Shown piece by piece: positions 20,183 through 29,816 of a stretch of DNA of 64,000 nucleotides. This DNA comes from an uncultured Mediterraneibacter sp. Its GTDB lineage: Bacteria; Bacillota; Clostridia; Lachnospirales; Lachnospiraceae. The notes under the pieces were generated by a model. The model was not told where the DNA came from, ran no database searches, and saw only the letters and a list, made by a program, of their open reading frames with translations. Position numbers and translations under genes: made by a program. Each line of letters starts with the position of its first letter. Positions within the stretch are counted from its first letter, which is position 1. The stretch lies in NCBI RefSeq assembly GCF_934330165.1, contig NZ_CAKRGI010000006.1:1-64000 (forward strand), in the 5' to 3' direction.

Positions 20183-21364
20183 CTATAACACTTCACAAAG
20201 CGTATCTGCAAGCACTTCCATTGCATTTTTCATTTCCTCAACGGTATTGGTCTGTGCTCCGGCTTCGATCAGAAGCGATTTTGGGAGAAGATGAAGGTTG
20301 TAGCGGTAAGCTTTCAGATAGATATGCCTTACAAAGCCCGGATACATCCTTTCTGAGGCAAGCTGCATCTGCAGGGAAAATGCCAGATTATCCTGTATGT
20401 ATGGATTATAAAGATACGTGATATCCCCATTGGTTCTTGAACGGCTCAGTCCATTGAAATACATGATCCTGGCTGTCGGCTTTCCATTGATCTGCGTGAC
20501 AAGATGGGTCGTCTCTGCCACTCCGTCCCGGTGAAGGTCAATAGCTACTTCAATGGAAGGATTCGCCTCCAGGATCGGACGGATTGAAGCTTCTGCATTT
20601 TCATATGCCTCACTCCGATCCAGTTTTCCATTAATAATATCATAGACTCCAAAATCATGAAGCGTAGGAATCCCTTTCGCATTCAGAAGTTCCGTCAGAT
20701 ATTGTCCGATCCCCACGATCCCGGTTGAAACATCTCCCGGAACTGAATCCACGAATGTTTCCTGTGAATGGGTATGAAAGATCAGTATTTTGGGTTCCTT
20801 TCCTTCCCGGCTGATCTTCATATTTCTTCCAAGCAGATCATCCACATTGAGCTGTTCCGCCCCGATCATCGTAGAACTGTCTACCGTATAAAAATTGCTC
20901 AAAAGGTACTCAAAATCTCTCAGTTTATCAATAGACTGGTCAGCTGCTACCTCGGATGAGACCGGCTGCTGCGTCTCTTCCGGCTGACCGATCAATTTTC
21001 CATTTTCATCGACTGCATTTTCGTCATTTGCCTGACTTTCCAGTATTTTTGCGATCGTTGCCTCATCTTCAAGAGAAGATCCATACTCTGCATAATCTTC
21101 CACATACTGAACCACCGGAATCCACGCCAGTGCTTTTTGTCTGATCCATTCCCCCGGTCCCGATGAAACCGAATCTTCTTTCCATACAAGAGAAGGCACA
21201 TACATAGCCTGTGCAGTCCGGAAAATATACTGTTGAAGCTGATACTGTAATTGTGCTGCATTTTTTCTGATTCCATTCAGGATCAGAAGCATACTGCACA
21301 CTGTCAGAACCAGTACTGCACCAGTCCTCTCCGACTGCCATTTTCTGCTTTTTACCCTCTTCAT
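20183..21364 (-). CDS. spoIIP: Stage II sporulation protein P
   Basis: Membrane-anchored amidase/endopeptidase that works with SpoIID and SpoIIM in septal peptidoglycan thinning and engulfment. 393 aa from the ATG at 21364 (GGGAG upstream; a GTG-started frame extends to 21391). TM helix at about residues 12-32 (GAVLVLTVCSMLLILNGI). Catalytic region has the FHTHSQETF motif and IDLHRDG, with the SpoIIP pattern GIVGIGQYLTELLN. Directly after gpr, the classic Bacillus/Clostridium order. Confidence 0.93.
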   Translation of the reverse strand: MKRVKSRKWQSERTGAVLVLTVCSMLLILNGIRKNAAQLQYQLQQYIFRTAQAMYVPSLVWKEDSVSSGPGEWIRQKALAWIPVVQYVEDYAEYGSSLEDEATIAKILESQANDENAVDENGKLIGQPEETQQPVSSEVAADQSIDKLRDFEYLLSNFYTVDSSTMIGAEQLNVDDLLGRNMKISREGKEPKILIFHTHSQETFVDSVPGDVSTGIVGIGQYLTELLNAKGIPTLHDFGVYDIINGKLDRSEAYENAEASIRPILEANPSIEVAIDLHRDGVAETTHLVTQINGKPTARIMYFNGLSRSRTNGDITYLYNPYIQDNLAFSLQMQLASERMYPGFVRHIYLKAYRYNLHLLPKSLLIEAGAQTNTVEEMKNAMEVLADTLCEVL

Positions 21365-21411
21365 TTTCCTCGTTCTCCCTTCCTGCCTCACGATTTTTCT
21401 GTAACTTTCTG

Positions 21412-22404
21412 CTATCTTTCAATTATATGAGAGCAAAGAAGGTTCAATGCTTCTGCAATCGTATGACTGATCTGATGAATCATCTCATCTACATCTTTTG
21501 GTGTCACAAACATTCCATTCAGATGAGGTGCGATCAGCTCTTTCACCAGTTCGTACTTTTCCCCCTGATTATAAGAACGCAGTGTTTCTCCTACACTTTT
21601 CAATGTTTCCGATTCTTCCAGTGCATGAATGAAATTTTCCATCGTATCATTTACGATCGTTGCAGCATCCACAACTGTTGGTACACCGATTCCGATCACC
21701 GGAACTCCAAGAGATTCTTTCGTCATTCCATTTCTGTAATTGCCTACACCGGATCCCGGATGAATCCCTGTATCTGCGATCTGGATCGTCCGGTTTAATC
21801 GCCTGCTGTTGCGTGCTGCCAGTGCATCTACCGCAATCACAAGATCCGGTCTGGTTTCCCGGACAATCCCTCTGACTATTTCGGTTGTCTCCATCCCGGT
21901 CTGCCCCATCACCCCCGGAACAATTGCACTGATGAGTTTCGCATGTTCTACTCCCATTGCATATTTTCCATATTCCCTGATAATATGTCTCGTCACATTC
22001 AGATGATCTGCCACACAAGGACCAAGGGCATCCGACGTTATATTACGGTTTCCCAGTCCGACTACCAGGATAGACAGATCTTCCTCTGCTTTTCCCTCGT
22101 TTGTGTCAAAGTTTTTTCTCAACAGTTCACTGATACAATCACGGATTTTTTCCGAGATCCGCATCTGCTCTTCTTCATCCGGCACTGCAAGAGCCGGACT
22201 TTCCAATGTCAGATACGTGCCTGCCGGTTTTCCCATTGCCTTTGCTCCATTTTCCGTTTCAATGATCACCCGTGTGATCCTGGTCTCACTGCTTTCATCA
22301 TAATCCTCTTCCAGAATTACTCCCGAAATTTCCACCTGATCAGATTCAAACCTCTCCCTCTCTTCAAGTGCAAGATCTGTCCTTACGCTGTAATTTTTTG
22401 TCAT
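21412..22404 (-). CDS. gpr: Germination protease GPR
   Basis: Aspartic-type endoprotease that degrades small acid-soluble spore proteins on germination; made as a zymogen. 330 aa. The propeptide region (YSVRTDLALEERE) and family motifs (VVGLGNRNITSDALGP; IVPGVMGQTGMET; AVDALAARNSRRLNRTIQI) are clear. SD GGAGAGG precedes the ATG. Its forespore sigma factor sites were not resolved. Together with spoIIP it shows that the host is a spore former or derived from one. Confidence 0.95.
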   Translation of the reverse strand: MTKNYSVRTDLALEERERFESDQVEISGVILEEDYDESSETRITRVIIETENGAKAMGKPAGTYLTLESPALAVPDEEEQMRISEKIRDCISELLRKNFDTNEGKAEEDLSILVVGLGNRNITSDALGPCVADHLNVTRHIIREYGKYAMGVEHAKLISAIVPGVMGQTGMETTEIVRGIVRETRPDLVIAVDALAARNSRRLNRTIQIADTGIHPGSGVGNYRNGMTKESLGVPVIGIGVPTVVDAATIVNDTMENFIHALEESETLKSVGETLRSYNQGEKYELVKELIAPHLNGMFVTPKDVDEMIHQISHTIAEALNLLCSHIIER

Positions 22405-22481
22405 CTCTTTTTCCTCTCCGTTGCCTATTATAGTTCCATAAAATTATTTTCTATTATTTCTCTTTTTTATCAAAATATGTA

Positions 22482-22510
22482 TTGACAACGTCTATTTCAT
22501 GGAATAAAAT
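22482..22510 (+). promoter_or_regulatory. rpsT promoter
   Basis: TTGACA (22482-22487), 17-nt spacer, TAAAAT (22505-22510), giving a leader of about 87 nt before the TTG start. Confidence 0.8.
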
Positions 22511-22603
22511 AAATGAGTATGTTTCGACAGAACGTCCGTGTCCGAGTCTGTCCCAACAGAATAACATTTGAAAATCATATGATACATTTTGGAGGTGTAC
22601 ACA

Positions 22604-22867
22604 TTGGCTAACATTAAATCTGCAAAGAAAAGAATTTTAGTAAACGAGACAAAGGCTGCTAGAAATAAAGCAATTAAGTCTAAAGTTAAGACTGCTGTTA
22701 AAAAGGTAGAGGCTGCTGTTGCTGCAAAGGATACAGAGGCTGCTAAGACTGCTCTTCATACAGCAATCGTAGAGATTTCCAAGGCTGGAAGCAAGGGCGT
22801 TTACCACAAAAAGACAGTTTCCAGAAAGATTGCACGTCTTTCCAAGGCTGTAGATGCTATCGCTTAA
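22604..22867 (+). CDS. rpsT: 30S ribosomal protein S20
   Basis: 16S rRNA-binding protein, 87 aa, starting MANIKSAKKRI. The start codon is TTG at 22604, preceded by GGAGGTG at 22591-22597; a non-ATG start is a common feature of rpsT and helps autoregulation. Lys/Ala-rich helices with KAARNKAIKSKVKTAVKKV and SKGVYHKKTVSRKIARL are diagnostic. Confidence 0.97.
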   Translation: MANIKSAKKRILVNETKAARNKAIKSKVKTAVKKVEAAVAAKDTEAAKTALHTAIVEISKAGSKGVYHKKTVSRKIARLSKAVDAIA

Positions 22868-22884
22868 TCAGAAATAAAAATAAT

Positions 22885-22927
22885 AAAAAAGGACATCCAC
22901 TGCCGTCAGGTGGATGTCCTTTTTTTA
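22885..22927. terminator. Bidirectional terminator between rpsT and the phosphoribosyltransferase gene
   Basis: GGACATCCAC (22891-22900) pairs with GTGGATGTCC (22910-22919), flanked by an A run on the left and a T run on the right, so it serves both convergent genes. Confidence 0.92.
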
Positions 22928-22953
22928 TGCGTGCAACCAGCCGCAGCTGTGCT

Positions 22954-23595
22954 TTATAACTCCACAAAGCCAAAGCTGTTGATCAGTCCTGTCAGTTTCT
23001 GTCCTTCTTTGCAGAGTTCACACTCATGAGAATTATAAACCTGATAATCCGGAAGATCCGCACTTGTGAAGATTGTCTTTACTTCCATGCCTGCCACCTT
23101 CGAAATTGAACTGAACACTGCACAGATACCGCTGACTCTTCCTCCGTAATAAAGTACAGACTCAATTGCCTGTCTTACAAGAGAACCTGTAGACATGGAA
23201 TCTGTCAGTACAAGTACCTGCTTACCTTCGATCATACGCTGGTTATTATCTCTGAAAAGAATCTGTCCTGCCGGATCAAATTCCGGAGTTACAACAGAAA
23301 TATTATTTCCCGCACTGACCGATGCATTTCCACTTCCTGACAGGTATTCTGCCATAAACGCCCCGATCACTTCCGTATTCTTCAGACATACGATCGTCTC
23401 TACCGGTGTATTCGTCATATATTCCTCTGCAAGTGTCTTCGCAGTCTCACGTGCATTATTATGACGCGTCTTAACAGTTGACATATCAATATAAGTATTC
23501 ACATGTGAATTTTTCGTTGCAAAATGCCCCTTCAGGATCTTAATACGTGCCTTTCCGTTCTTTCCTGACCTCAGGTCCACAAATCTCTTGTCCAT
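22954..23595 (-). CDS. Phosphoribosyltransferase-like protein (divergent PRPP loop)
   Basis: 213 aa, resembling the orotate phosphoribosyltransferase fold. The PRPP-loop position reads VLVLTDSMSTGSLVRQAIE, where active enzymes usually have two acidic residues followed by T-T-G-x-T. The second acidic residue is missing, so catalysis is doubtful. Other parts (IVCLKNTEVIGAFMAEYL; GGRVSGICAVFSS) fit a type I PRTase. C-terminal CELCKEGQKL could be a small metal knuckle. SD AAGGGAG precedes the ATG. Role unknown; monocistronic, between rpsT and ilvC. Confidence 0.65.
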   Translation of the reverse strand: MDKRFVDLRSGKNGKARIKILKGHFATKNSHVNTYIDMSTVKTRHNNARETAKTLAEEYMTNTPVETIVCLKNTEVIGAFMAEYLSGSGNASVSAGNNISVVTPEFDPAGQILFRDNNQRMIEGKQVLVLTDSMSTGSLVRQAIESVLYYGGRVSGICAVFSSISKVAGMEVKTIFTSADLPDYQVYNSHECELCKEGQKLTGLINSFGFVEL

Positions 23596-23662
23596 AGCTT
23601 TGTTGCTCCCTTCTGCTGTTGTTCATTTATCTGACTTCAAGATAGCTTTATTTTAGCACAAC

Positions 23663-23713
23663 AAAAAAGAAATTACAGCAGTTTTTACAAAAAACTTACT
23701 GCAATTTCTTTTT
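23663..23713 (-). terminator. Terminator of ilvC
   Basis: Imperfect long hairpin (AAGAAATT...GCAGT against ACTGC...ATTTCTT) flanked by A and T runs, 30 bp after the ilvC stop. Confidence 0.75.
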
Positions 23714-23744
23714 TATTAACTATTTTTACTATCTCGTATCTGGA

Positions 23745-24776
<1,032 letters not shown>

Positions 24777-24796
24777 CTAAATACATAAAATAATAT

Positions 24797-24869
24797 TCGT
24801 AGAAATCTTCCGGTCACTGCCGGAGGTATCTATGTATAGTGAAAGGTCACTGCCTCTTACTAACGAATG
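24797..24869 (-). promoter_or_regulatory. Repeat-containing ilvN-ilvC intergenic element
   Basis: The 10-mer ggtcactgcc occurs twice (24812-24821, 24845-24854). A small CCGG-capped hairpin includes the first copy. ATTCGT near 24797 and ACGAAT near 24862 can close a larger stem. No T-box sequence was recognised. Function unknown. Confidence 0.35.
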
Positions 24870-24900
24870 AAATAAATCCTGTAGATTTTTCTTTTATATT

Positions 24901-25398
24901 TTAGAAAAATGCTACATCTTTACTGCCTCTGGATAATCCTGTAATTCCGGTTCTTGCAAGCTCCAGTATTTCGTAATCCTTCAGCAGATTTAAAAATGCT
25001 TCCAGTTTGCTCTTGGTTCCTGTCAGCTCGATCATCAGACAATCTTCTTCGACATCAACAATCTTCGCCCTGAAGATATCCGCCACAGAAATGATCTCAC
25101 CACGCTGTGAAGCATCTGCTCTTAACTTCACCATGATCAGTTCTCTGCAGACTGACTCATTTTCTTTCAGCATCTTGATGTCCACTACATCTTCCAGTTT
25201 GCGGAGCTGCTTTTCGATCTGAGATAAGATCAGCTCATCTCCTGATGAAACAACTGTGATTCTTGTAAATCTCGGATCTGCTGTCATACCGGCTGTGATA
25301 CTGTCAATACTGTATCCGCGGCGGCTGAACAGTCCTGCGATTCTGCTAAGGACACCTGGATTGTTGTCCACGAGCAGTGAATAAACCTGACTTCTCAT
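24901..25398 (-). CDS. ilvN: Acetolactate synthase small (regulatory) subunit
   Basis: Regulatory subunit that confers valine feedback on acetolactate synthase. 165 aa with two ACT-type domains: SLLVDNNPGVLSRIAGLFSR (N-terminal) and DCLMIELTGTKSKLEAFLNLL. The catalytic subunit gene ilvB is not in the window. Strong promoter directly upstream; SD GAGAGGA precedes the ATG. Confidence 0.95.
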   Translation of the reverse strand: MRSQVYSLLVDNNPGVLSRIAGLFSRRGYSIDSITAGMTADPRFTRITVVSSGDELILSQIEKQLRKLEDVVDIKMLKENESVCRELIMVKLRADASQRGEIISVADIFRAKIVDVEEDCLMIELTGTKSKLEAFLNLLKDYEILELARTGITGLSRGSKDVAFF

Positions 25399-25429
25399 GC
25401 GTATCCTCTCTTTCCAGTTTGAATCTGCA

Positions 25430-25485
25430 AAAACAGAGTGCGTTCTGTTTTCCTTAATATTAACAACTTAAGTTTGCTTTGTCAA
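25430..25485 (-). promoter_or_regulatory. ilvN promoter with adjacent inverted repeat
   Basis: Leftward TTGACA (25485-25480), 17-nt spacer, TAATAT (25462-25457). Just downstream at the presumed start of the mRNA lies AAAACAGA-gtgcgt-TCTGTTTT (25430-25451), a perfect inverted repeat that may be an operator or a leader hairpin. The motif AGAGTGnnTTCTGTTTT recurs at 25504-25520, upstream of the promoter. Confidence 0.65.
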
Positions 25486-25538
25486 GAGTATTTTTAAATA
25501 TTTTAGAGTGGATTCTGTTTTTTATTTTTTCTATTGTC

Positions 25539-27365
25539 TCACAGTCCCATCTGTTCTGCAAGCTCATTTAAATACATCCACCGTTCCTCTTTTTCTTCCA
25601 GTTCTGCCGCACAATTTTCCTGTTCTTCCATCAGCTCCCGGAGTTTCACTGAATTAGTGGCATTGGCAGTGATCTGCCGTTCGATTGATGCCAGCTTTTC
25701 TTCCAGCTTTGCAATATCTTCATCGATGGTCTCATACTCTCTCTGCTCTTTATAAGTAAATTTCATTTTTTCCTGACGGTTCTGCTTCCAGGTCTTTTTA
25801 GAAGCCTTCTCTTCCGTATTTTCTTCTGTCCCGGTTCCTTCTCCTTTCCCTGCGGAACTTCCATTTATTTTAAAAATCATTGACGCAGATTCCTCCTGCT
25901 GCCTTTTTGCATTCAGATAATCGCTGTACCCGCCTTCATACTGACGAATCCCGCCTTTTCCATCCAGTTCAAAAATACGGTCTACAACATTATCCAGAAA
26001 ATAGCGGTCATGGGATACCGTGATCACAATCCCGGTAAAAGAATTCAGGTAATCTTCCAGAATGGTCAGTGTCGGAATATCCAGATTATTTCCTGCCTCA
26101 TCGAACAGAAGTACGTTTGCATTTTCAGCCAGAACTCCCAGGAGATACAGCCGTCTCTTTTCTCCTCCTGAAAGCTTTCCGATCGGTGCATACTGCATAT
26201 CCGGTGTGAAAAGAAAACGTTCCAGAAGCTGCGTTGCACTGATCCTGCCATCCTTTGTCGTGATATACTCTGCAATATCTTTTACATAGTCGATCACCCT
26301 CTGACTGTCATCCATATGCTTCTCTTCCTGTGCAAAATATCCGATCTTTACGGTTTCTCCGGTCTCGATGCTTCCGCTGTCCGGCTGTACGATCCCTGCA
26401 ATCATTTTTAAAAGTGTAGATTTGCCACATCCGTTCGATCCAATAATCCCAAGTCTCTGATTTTTCAGCACAATATAATCAAAATCATTTAAAATCTTCT
26501 TTTCTCCAAATGCTTTGCTTACATGATGCAGTTCCACCGTCTTTTTTCCCATTCTTGTCTCAACTGAATCCAGTTCCACTGTCTGATCCTTCACCGGTGC
26601 TTTTCCATTCTTCAATTCTTCCAGACGTTCCAGTCTTGCTTTCTGCTTTGTAGTCCTTGCCCGGCAGCCACGTTTCGCCCATTCCAGTTCCATCCGCAGT
26701 ACACTCTGCCGCTTCCGTTCTGTCGCAAGTTCCCTTTCCTCTCTCGCCGCCTTTAATTCCAGAAATCCGGTATAGTCCGCATCATATCCATACATCTTTC
26801 CGTGACTCAGTTCCAGAATCCGATTTGTCACACGATCCAGGAAATACCGGTCATGCGTTACCATCAAAACAGTTCCTCTGTAGGAACGCAGATATTCTTC
26901 CAGCCAGGTGATCATTTCCTGATCCAGGTGATTTGTCGGCTCATCCAGCAACAGTACATCAAAATTACCGGCAAGGATCTTTGCAAGTACAACTCTTCTC
27001 TTCTGTCCTCCTGAAAGCTGCTCAATTTTCTGATCAAAATCTGTAATTCCAAGTTCTGTCAGATTACTCTCTACCTGCCAGCTCTCATCTGTTCCACTTT
27101 CCAGTGCATAAGAACGGATATCCGCTCCGTCCGGGAAAACCGGATTCTGCGGTACAAATGCAAGTTTCAGTCCATTCTGCCGTATTACCTGTCCACTGTC
27201 CGGTACTTCTTCACCGGCGATCACTTTCAGTAAAGTAGATTTTCCTGTTCCGTTGATTCCGACAATCCCGATTTTATCTCTCTCCTGTATTCCAAAAGAA
27301 GCATCATCAAAAATCACTTTCTCCCCGTAGATTTTATTGATATGTTCCAGATTGATTATATTCAT
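25539..27365 (-). CDS. ABC-F family ATPase (Uup-like)
   Basis: Cytosolic twin-ABC protein of the ribosome-associated ABC-F family, without transmembrane domains. 608 aa. Domain 1: GINGTGKSTLLKV, LSGGQKRRV, LLDEPTNHLD. Linker helices (about 200-260). Domain 2: GSNGCGKSTLLKM, LSGGEKRRLYLLG, LLFDEAGNNLD. In domain 2 the switch reads DEAGNNLD instead of DEPTNHLD, as in some Uup-like members. C-terminal coiled coil (about 520-600). No antibiotic-resistance leader was seen, so a housekeeping role in ribosome rescue or recombination is more likely than resistance. Confidence 0.9.
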   Translation of the reverse strand: MNIINLEHINKIYGEKVIFDDASFGIQERDKIGIVGINGTGKSTLLKVIAGEEVPDSGQVIRQNGLKLAFVPQNPVFPDGADIRSYALESGTDESWQVESNLTELGITDFDQKIEQLSGGQKRRVVLAKILAGNFDVLLLDEPTNHLDQEMITWLEEYLRSYRGTVLMVTHDRYFLDRVTNRILELSHGKMYGYDADYTGFLELKAAREERELATERKRQSVLRMELEWAKRGCRARTTKQKARLERLEELKNGKAPVKDQTVELDSVETRMGKKTVELHHVSKAFGEKKILNDFDYIVLKNQRLGIIGSNGCGKSTLLKMIAGIVQPDSGSIETGETVKIGYFAQEEKHMDDSQRVIDYVKDIAEYITTKDGRISATQLLERFLFTPDMQYAPIGKLSGGEKRRLYLLGVLAENANVLLFDEAGNNLDIPTLTILEDYLNSFTGIVITVSHDRYFLDNVVDRIFELDGKGGIRQYEGGYSDYLNAKRQQEESASMIFKINGSSAGKGEGTGTEENTEEKASKKTWKQNRQEKMKFTYKEQREYETIDEDIAKLEEKLASIERQITANATNSVKLRELMEEQENCAAELEEKEERWMYLNELAEQMGL

Positions 27366-27431
27366 TTCTGCCGACTCCTCTGCTTTTTCTATAGAAACTC
27401 TGAATTTTATTTTAAAGATTTCAAAATTTGC

Positions 27432-27460
27432 TTGTTAAATCTCATCAGACATTATATCAT
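27432..27460 (+). promoter_or_regulatory. Possible promoter for the acidic membrane protein
   Basis: TTGTTA (27432-27437), 17-nt spacer, TATCAT (27455-27460). The leader that follows contains ATCTGCAG and CTGCAGAT arms (about 27495-27525) that can form a hairpin. Confidence 0.45.
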
Positions 27461-27549
27461 GATAAAGTTATTTCTTAACAGTCTTTAATTAAAAATCTGC
27501 AGATTATGAGCTTGAAACCTGCAGATCAACGGAAAGCGAGGGATTTCTT

Positions 27550-28380
27550 ATGAGTCAGAAAAAAGAGTTCGATGATATTTTTGATGATGATTTTGAGGTT
27601 ACATATGAAGAAGAACCCGTCTATGATGAAGATGACTTTGAAAATGACGGTTTCTACGAAACAGAAGATTTTAACGAAAAGGATTCTGAGGGAAATTATT
27701 TTGAAGAGAAATATCCCGATGAAGAAGACCCGGACGAAGATACAGAAAATGAATATGACGATGCTATCTATAGTCCTTCCGGCAGAAAGCGTAAGAAGCG
27801 GCATTCTTCCGAGGGAGAACCGGAATATGAATCCAGGGAAAAAAGTGATCCACGCTCCCGGAAAAGAGGTGGAGTTCCTCTTGCAGCCCCGATAAAAAAA
27901 GGCGGGAAAGCACTCTCCAGGCTGACAGGCTTCCTGCTCCAGCAGCTCTCAGTCCTTTTGATCCTTGCTACAACTATTTTTGTATTATATAATTTCTGGC
28001 GTGCAAGCACCCCTTATGGCGACATACAGGAATCGATCCAGAAAAAAAGTATTTCCCAGACACTGGCTGCCTACCTGTGTATCGCAGCGATCTTCCTTTT
28101 CTTTGAATTTATCTCCCTGATCTGGACAATGACCCGGGTACGCGTGAGAGAGAACGGACGAACCATAAAAGAAGATACTGGAAGAGGTCTTTTTTCCTTT
28201 CTTCTGGTATTTATCACGTCCTACCTCTGCTTTTTATTCGGTCATTTTCTTCCCGACAGTCCGGAGATCCTCTATGGCATCAAAGGTGCGTTCGATGTAT
28301 ACGGTTCTCTCCATAATGCACTGCTGGGACTTTGTGCTGCCGGAGTCATTTCCTGCCTGATCCGACGGCATATGAGCTAA
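27550..28380 (+). CDS. Membrane protein with acidic N-terminal domain, function unknown
   Basis: 276 aa, not recognised. Residues 1-75 are extremely Asp/Glu-rich and probably disordered; 76-115 are basic (GRKRKKRHSS, RSRKRGG). Four hydrophobic segments follow (LLQQLSVLLILATTIFVLY; LCIAAIFLFFEFISLIW; LFSFLLVFITSYLCFLFG; ALLGLCAAGVISCLI). GAGGG precedes the ATG. Isolated on the plus strand between two minus-strand genes. The acidic/basic switch just before the membrane suggests a cytosolic N-terminus binding basic partners or metal; that is inference. Confidence 0.75.
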   Translation: MSQKKEFDDIFDDDFEVTYEEEPVYDEDDFENDGFYETEDFNEKDSEGNYFEEKYPDEEDPDEDTENEYDDAIYSPSGRKRKKRHSSEGEPEYESREKSDPRSRKRGGVPLAAPIKKGGKALSRLTGFLLQQLSVLLILATTIFVLYNFWRASTPYGDIQESIQKKSISQTLAAYLCIAAIFLFFEFISLIWTMTRVRVRENGRTIKEDTGRGLFSFLLVFITSYLCFLFGHFLPDSPEILYGIKGAFDVYGSLHNALLGLCAAGVISCLIRRHMS

Positions 28381-28444
28381 TTTTCACACAGCGAAATACA
28401 TTGTGTAAAGATCTCAGCTCATCGTCGCAGTTGTCAGTCTTTCA

Positions 28445-28476
28445 TGCAGGTACGGACTTCAGTCCGTCGCCTGCAT
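28445..28476. other. Nested inverted repeat downstream of the acidic membrane protein
   Basis: ATGCAGG/CCTGCAT enclose ACGGACT/AGTCCGT with a 2-nt loop, giving a compact 14-bp bulged hairpin without a T tract. Not a normal terminator; role unknown. Confidence 0.5.
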
Positions 28477-28481
28477 CCATT

Positions 28482-28556
28482 AAAAAAACAGCAGATCCAC
28501 GGAACCAGAAAGTTCTTCTGACACGCTCCCGCATTTTTGGATCTGCTGTCTTTTCT
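28482..28556. terminator. Bidirectional terminator of the membrane protein and cupin genes
   Basis: ACAGCAGATCC (28488-28498) pairs with GGATCTGCTGT (28539-28549), with an A run on the left and a T-rich run on the right. The loop contains a smaller AGAA/TTCT stem. Confidence 0.85.
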
Positions 28557-28577
28557 TTTAATCCCTTTATTTCCTAA

Positions 28578-28916
28578 TTAATCAAAAATGATCAGTGCCA
28601 TAAATACAAGATCTGTATCTCCTGTATTCTTCAGTCCATGCCCTTTTCCGTCAGGAGTAAAGGTAACATCTCCTGCTTTTACCGGACGAACTGTACCGTT
28701 GTCGTTATAATCTCCCTCTCCACGCAGGATATAGTATGTCTCGCTCTCATTATGATGCTCATGATATCCAAGAGAACATCCTGACTCGATCGTCACTTCT
28801 GCATATAATCCGCATTTTCCATTTAACTCTTTTTCACCAAGAATATGCTTGATCAGGACATGTCCTTCTCCACCACACATATTTTCTTTTCTTTCGACTT
28901 TCAGTTCACTCATCAT
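28578..28916 (-). CDS. Small cupin-domain protein
   Basis: 112-aa single-domain cupin. Metal-site motif GYHEHHNESETYYILRGEG (two His and Glu) and the second motif GDVTFTPDGKGHGLKNTG. Such proteins bind small sugars or organic acids or act as isomerases; the substrate cannot be read from sequence. AGGAGG precedes the start codon (28916; one codon later also possible). Stand-alone gene. Confidence 0.88.
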   Translation of the reverse strand: MMSELKVERKENMCGGEGHVLIKHILGEKELNGKCGLYAEVTIESGCSLGYHEHHNESETYYILRGEGDYNDNGTVRPVKAGDVTFTPDGKGHGLKNTGDTDLVFMALIIFD

Positions 28917-29030
28917 TATCTCCTCCTGCCATAATATTTTATCACGAAACAGGACACCCGTTCTGTATCCCTGCCTCTATTTTTACAGTATAAGCTTGTT
29001 GATATTTTTTCGCAACATTTATCAAAAATT

Positions 29031-29816
29031 TTAACGGAAGATTTTTTCTTTCCTTATCTGAACGCACGCTTTGGAATATGCTACTGTCATGACCAGATAC
29101 ATTCCTGCAACAACAATAATTGCAAGGATTCCTGTATTAAAAAAGAGATTCAAAATTAATGTCAGAAGAAGTAACAGTGGAATTACTTTGTTCATACACA
29201 TATATGCTTTATATGCACTCTGAAATACAATCTCTTTTTCTGCTTCATCACAACTTGCAAGCCATTCTTTCTGAAATTTTGAAGAGGAGGGATCTCCTTT
29301 CTTTTCCGGATGGACTTTCTGAACAAGTTTAACATACCGTACCTGCATGATCCCATCATAAAAGAAACAGCTCAAAAACAAAATACACGCCCACAGGAAC
29401 GTGATTGAAGTACTACCGCCCCTTCCAATATAATCCAATGAATAACCGAAAGCCAGAATCAGAATACATAAGACCTGTGATAAGACATTCACACCCGTCA
29501 GCCATGCACCGTATTTTTCTTCTTCATATTCCAGTCTGTCACACTCTTCATCATCAGCTTTCAACAGAGCATTGCAGTTCTTTTTCAAACAATGACAGAT
29601 CCATTCTTCCGCTATCACAGACAATGCAAGTACCACAGCCATTCCAGGAAGGATCAGTTGTTCTATCCCACTGATATGCAGCGTGATCGTTCCAATCTCC
29701 TTCCAGTCTGAGGCACGCTCTATAAAATACATTCCTGTTCCGCCCAGAACCATACCGATTATAGCACCCGCAGACATTTTAAGTATAAAACTTTTATAAC
29801 TATTTTTCTTTTTCAT
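29031..29816 (-). CDS. DUF3169-type membrane protein
   Basis: 261 aa with about six hydrophobic helices (for example AGAIIGMVLGGTGMYFI, LILPGMAVVLALSVIAE, SITFLWACILFLSCFFYDGI). Resembles the DUF3169 family, which typically sits beside a small XRE regulator, as here: its start overlaps the regulator's stop (ATGA). Function unknown; the pairing suggests a stress- or signal-responsive membrane module. Confidence 0.75.
   Translation of the reverse strand: MKKKNSYKSFILKMSAGAIIGMVLGGTGMYFIERASDWKEIGTITLHISGIEQLILPGMAVVLALSVIAEEWICHCLKKNCNALLKADDEECDRLEYEEEKYGAWLTGVNVLSQVLCILILAFGYSLDYIGRGGSTSITFLWACILFLSCFFYDGIMQVRYVKLVQKVHPEKKGDPSSSKFQKEWLASCDEAEKEIVFQSAYKAYMCMNKVIPLLLLLTLILNLFFNTGILAIIVVAGMYLVMTVAYSKACVQIRKEKIFR

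Noticed and set aside
25539..27365. ABC-F gene as an antibiotic-resistance determinant
   Set aside because: No attenuator leader and a long C-terminal coiled coil of the Uup type; housekeeping role more likely.
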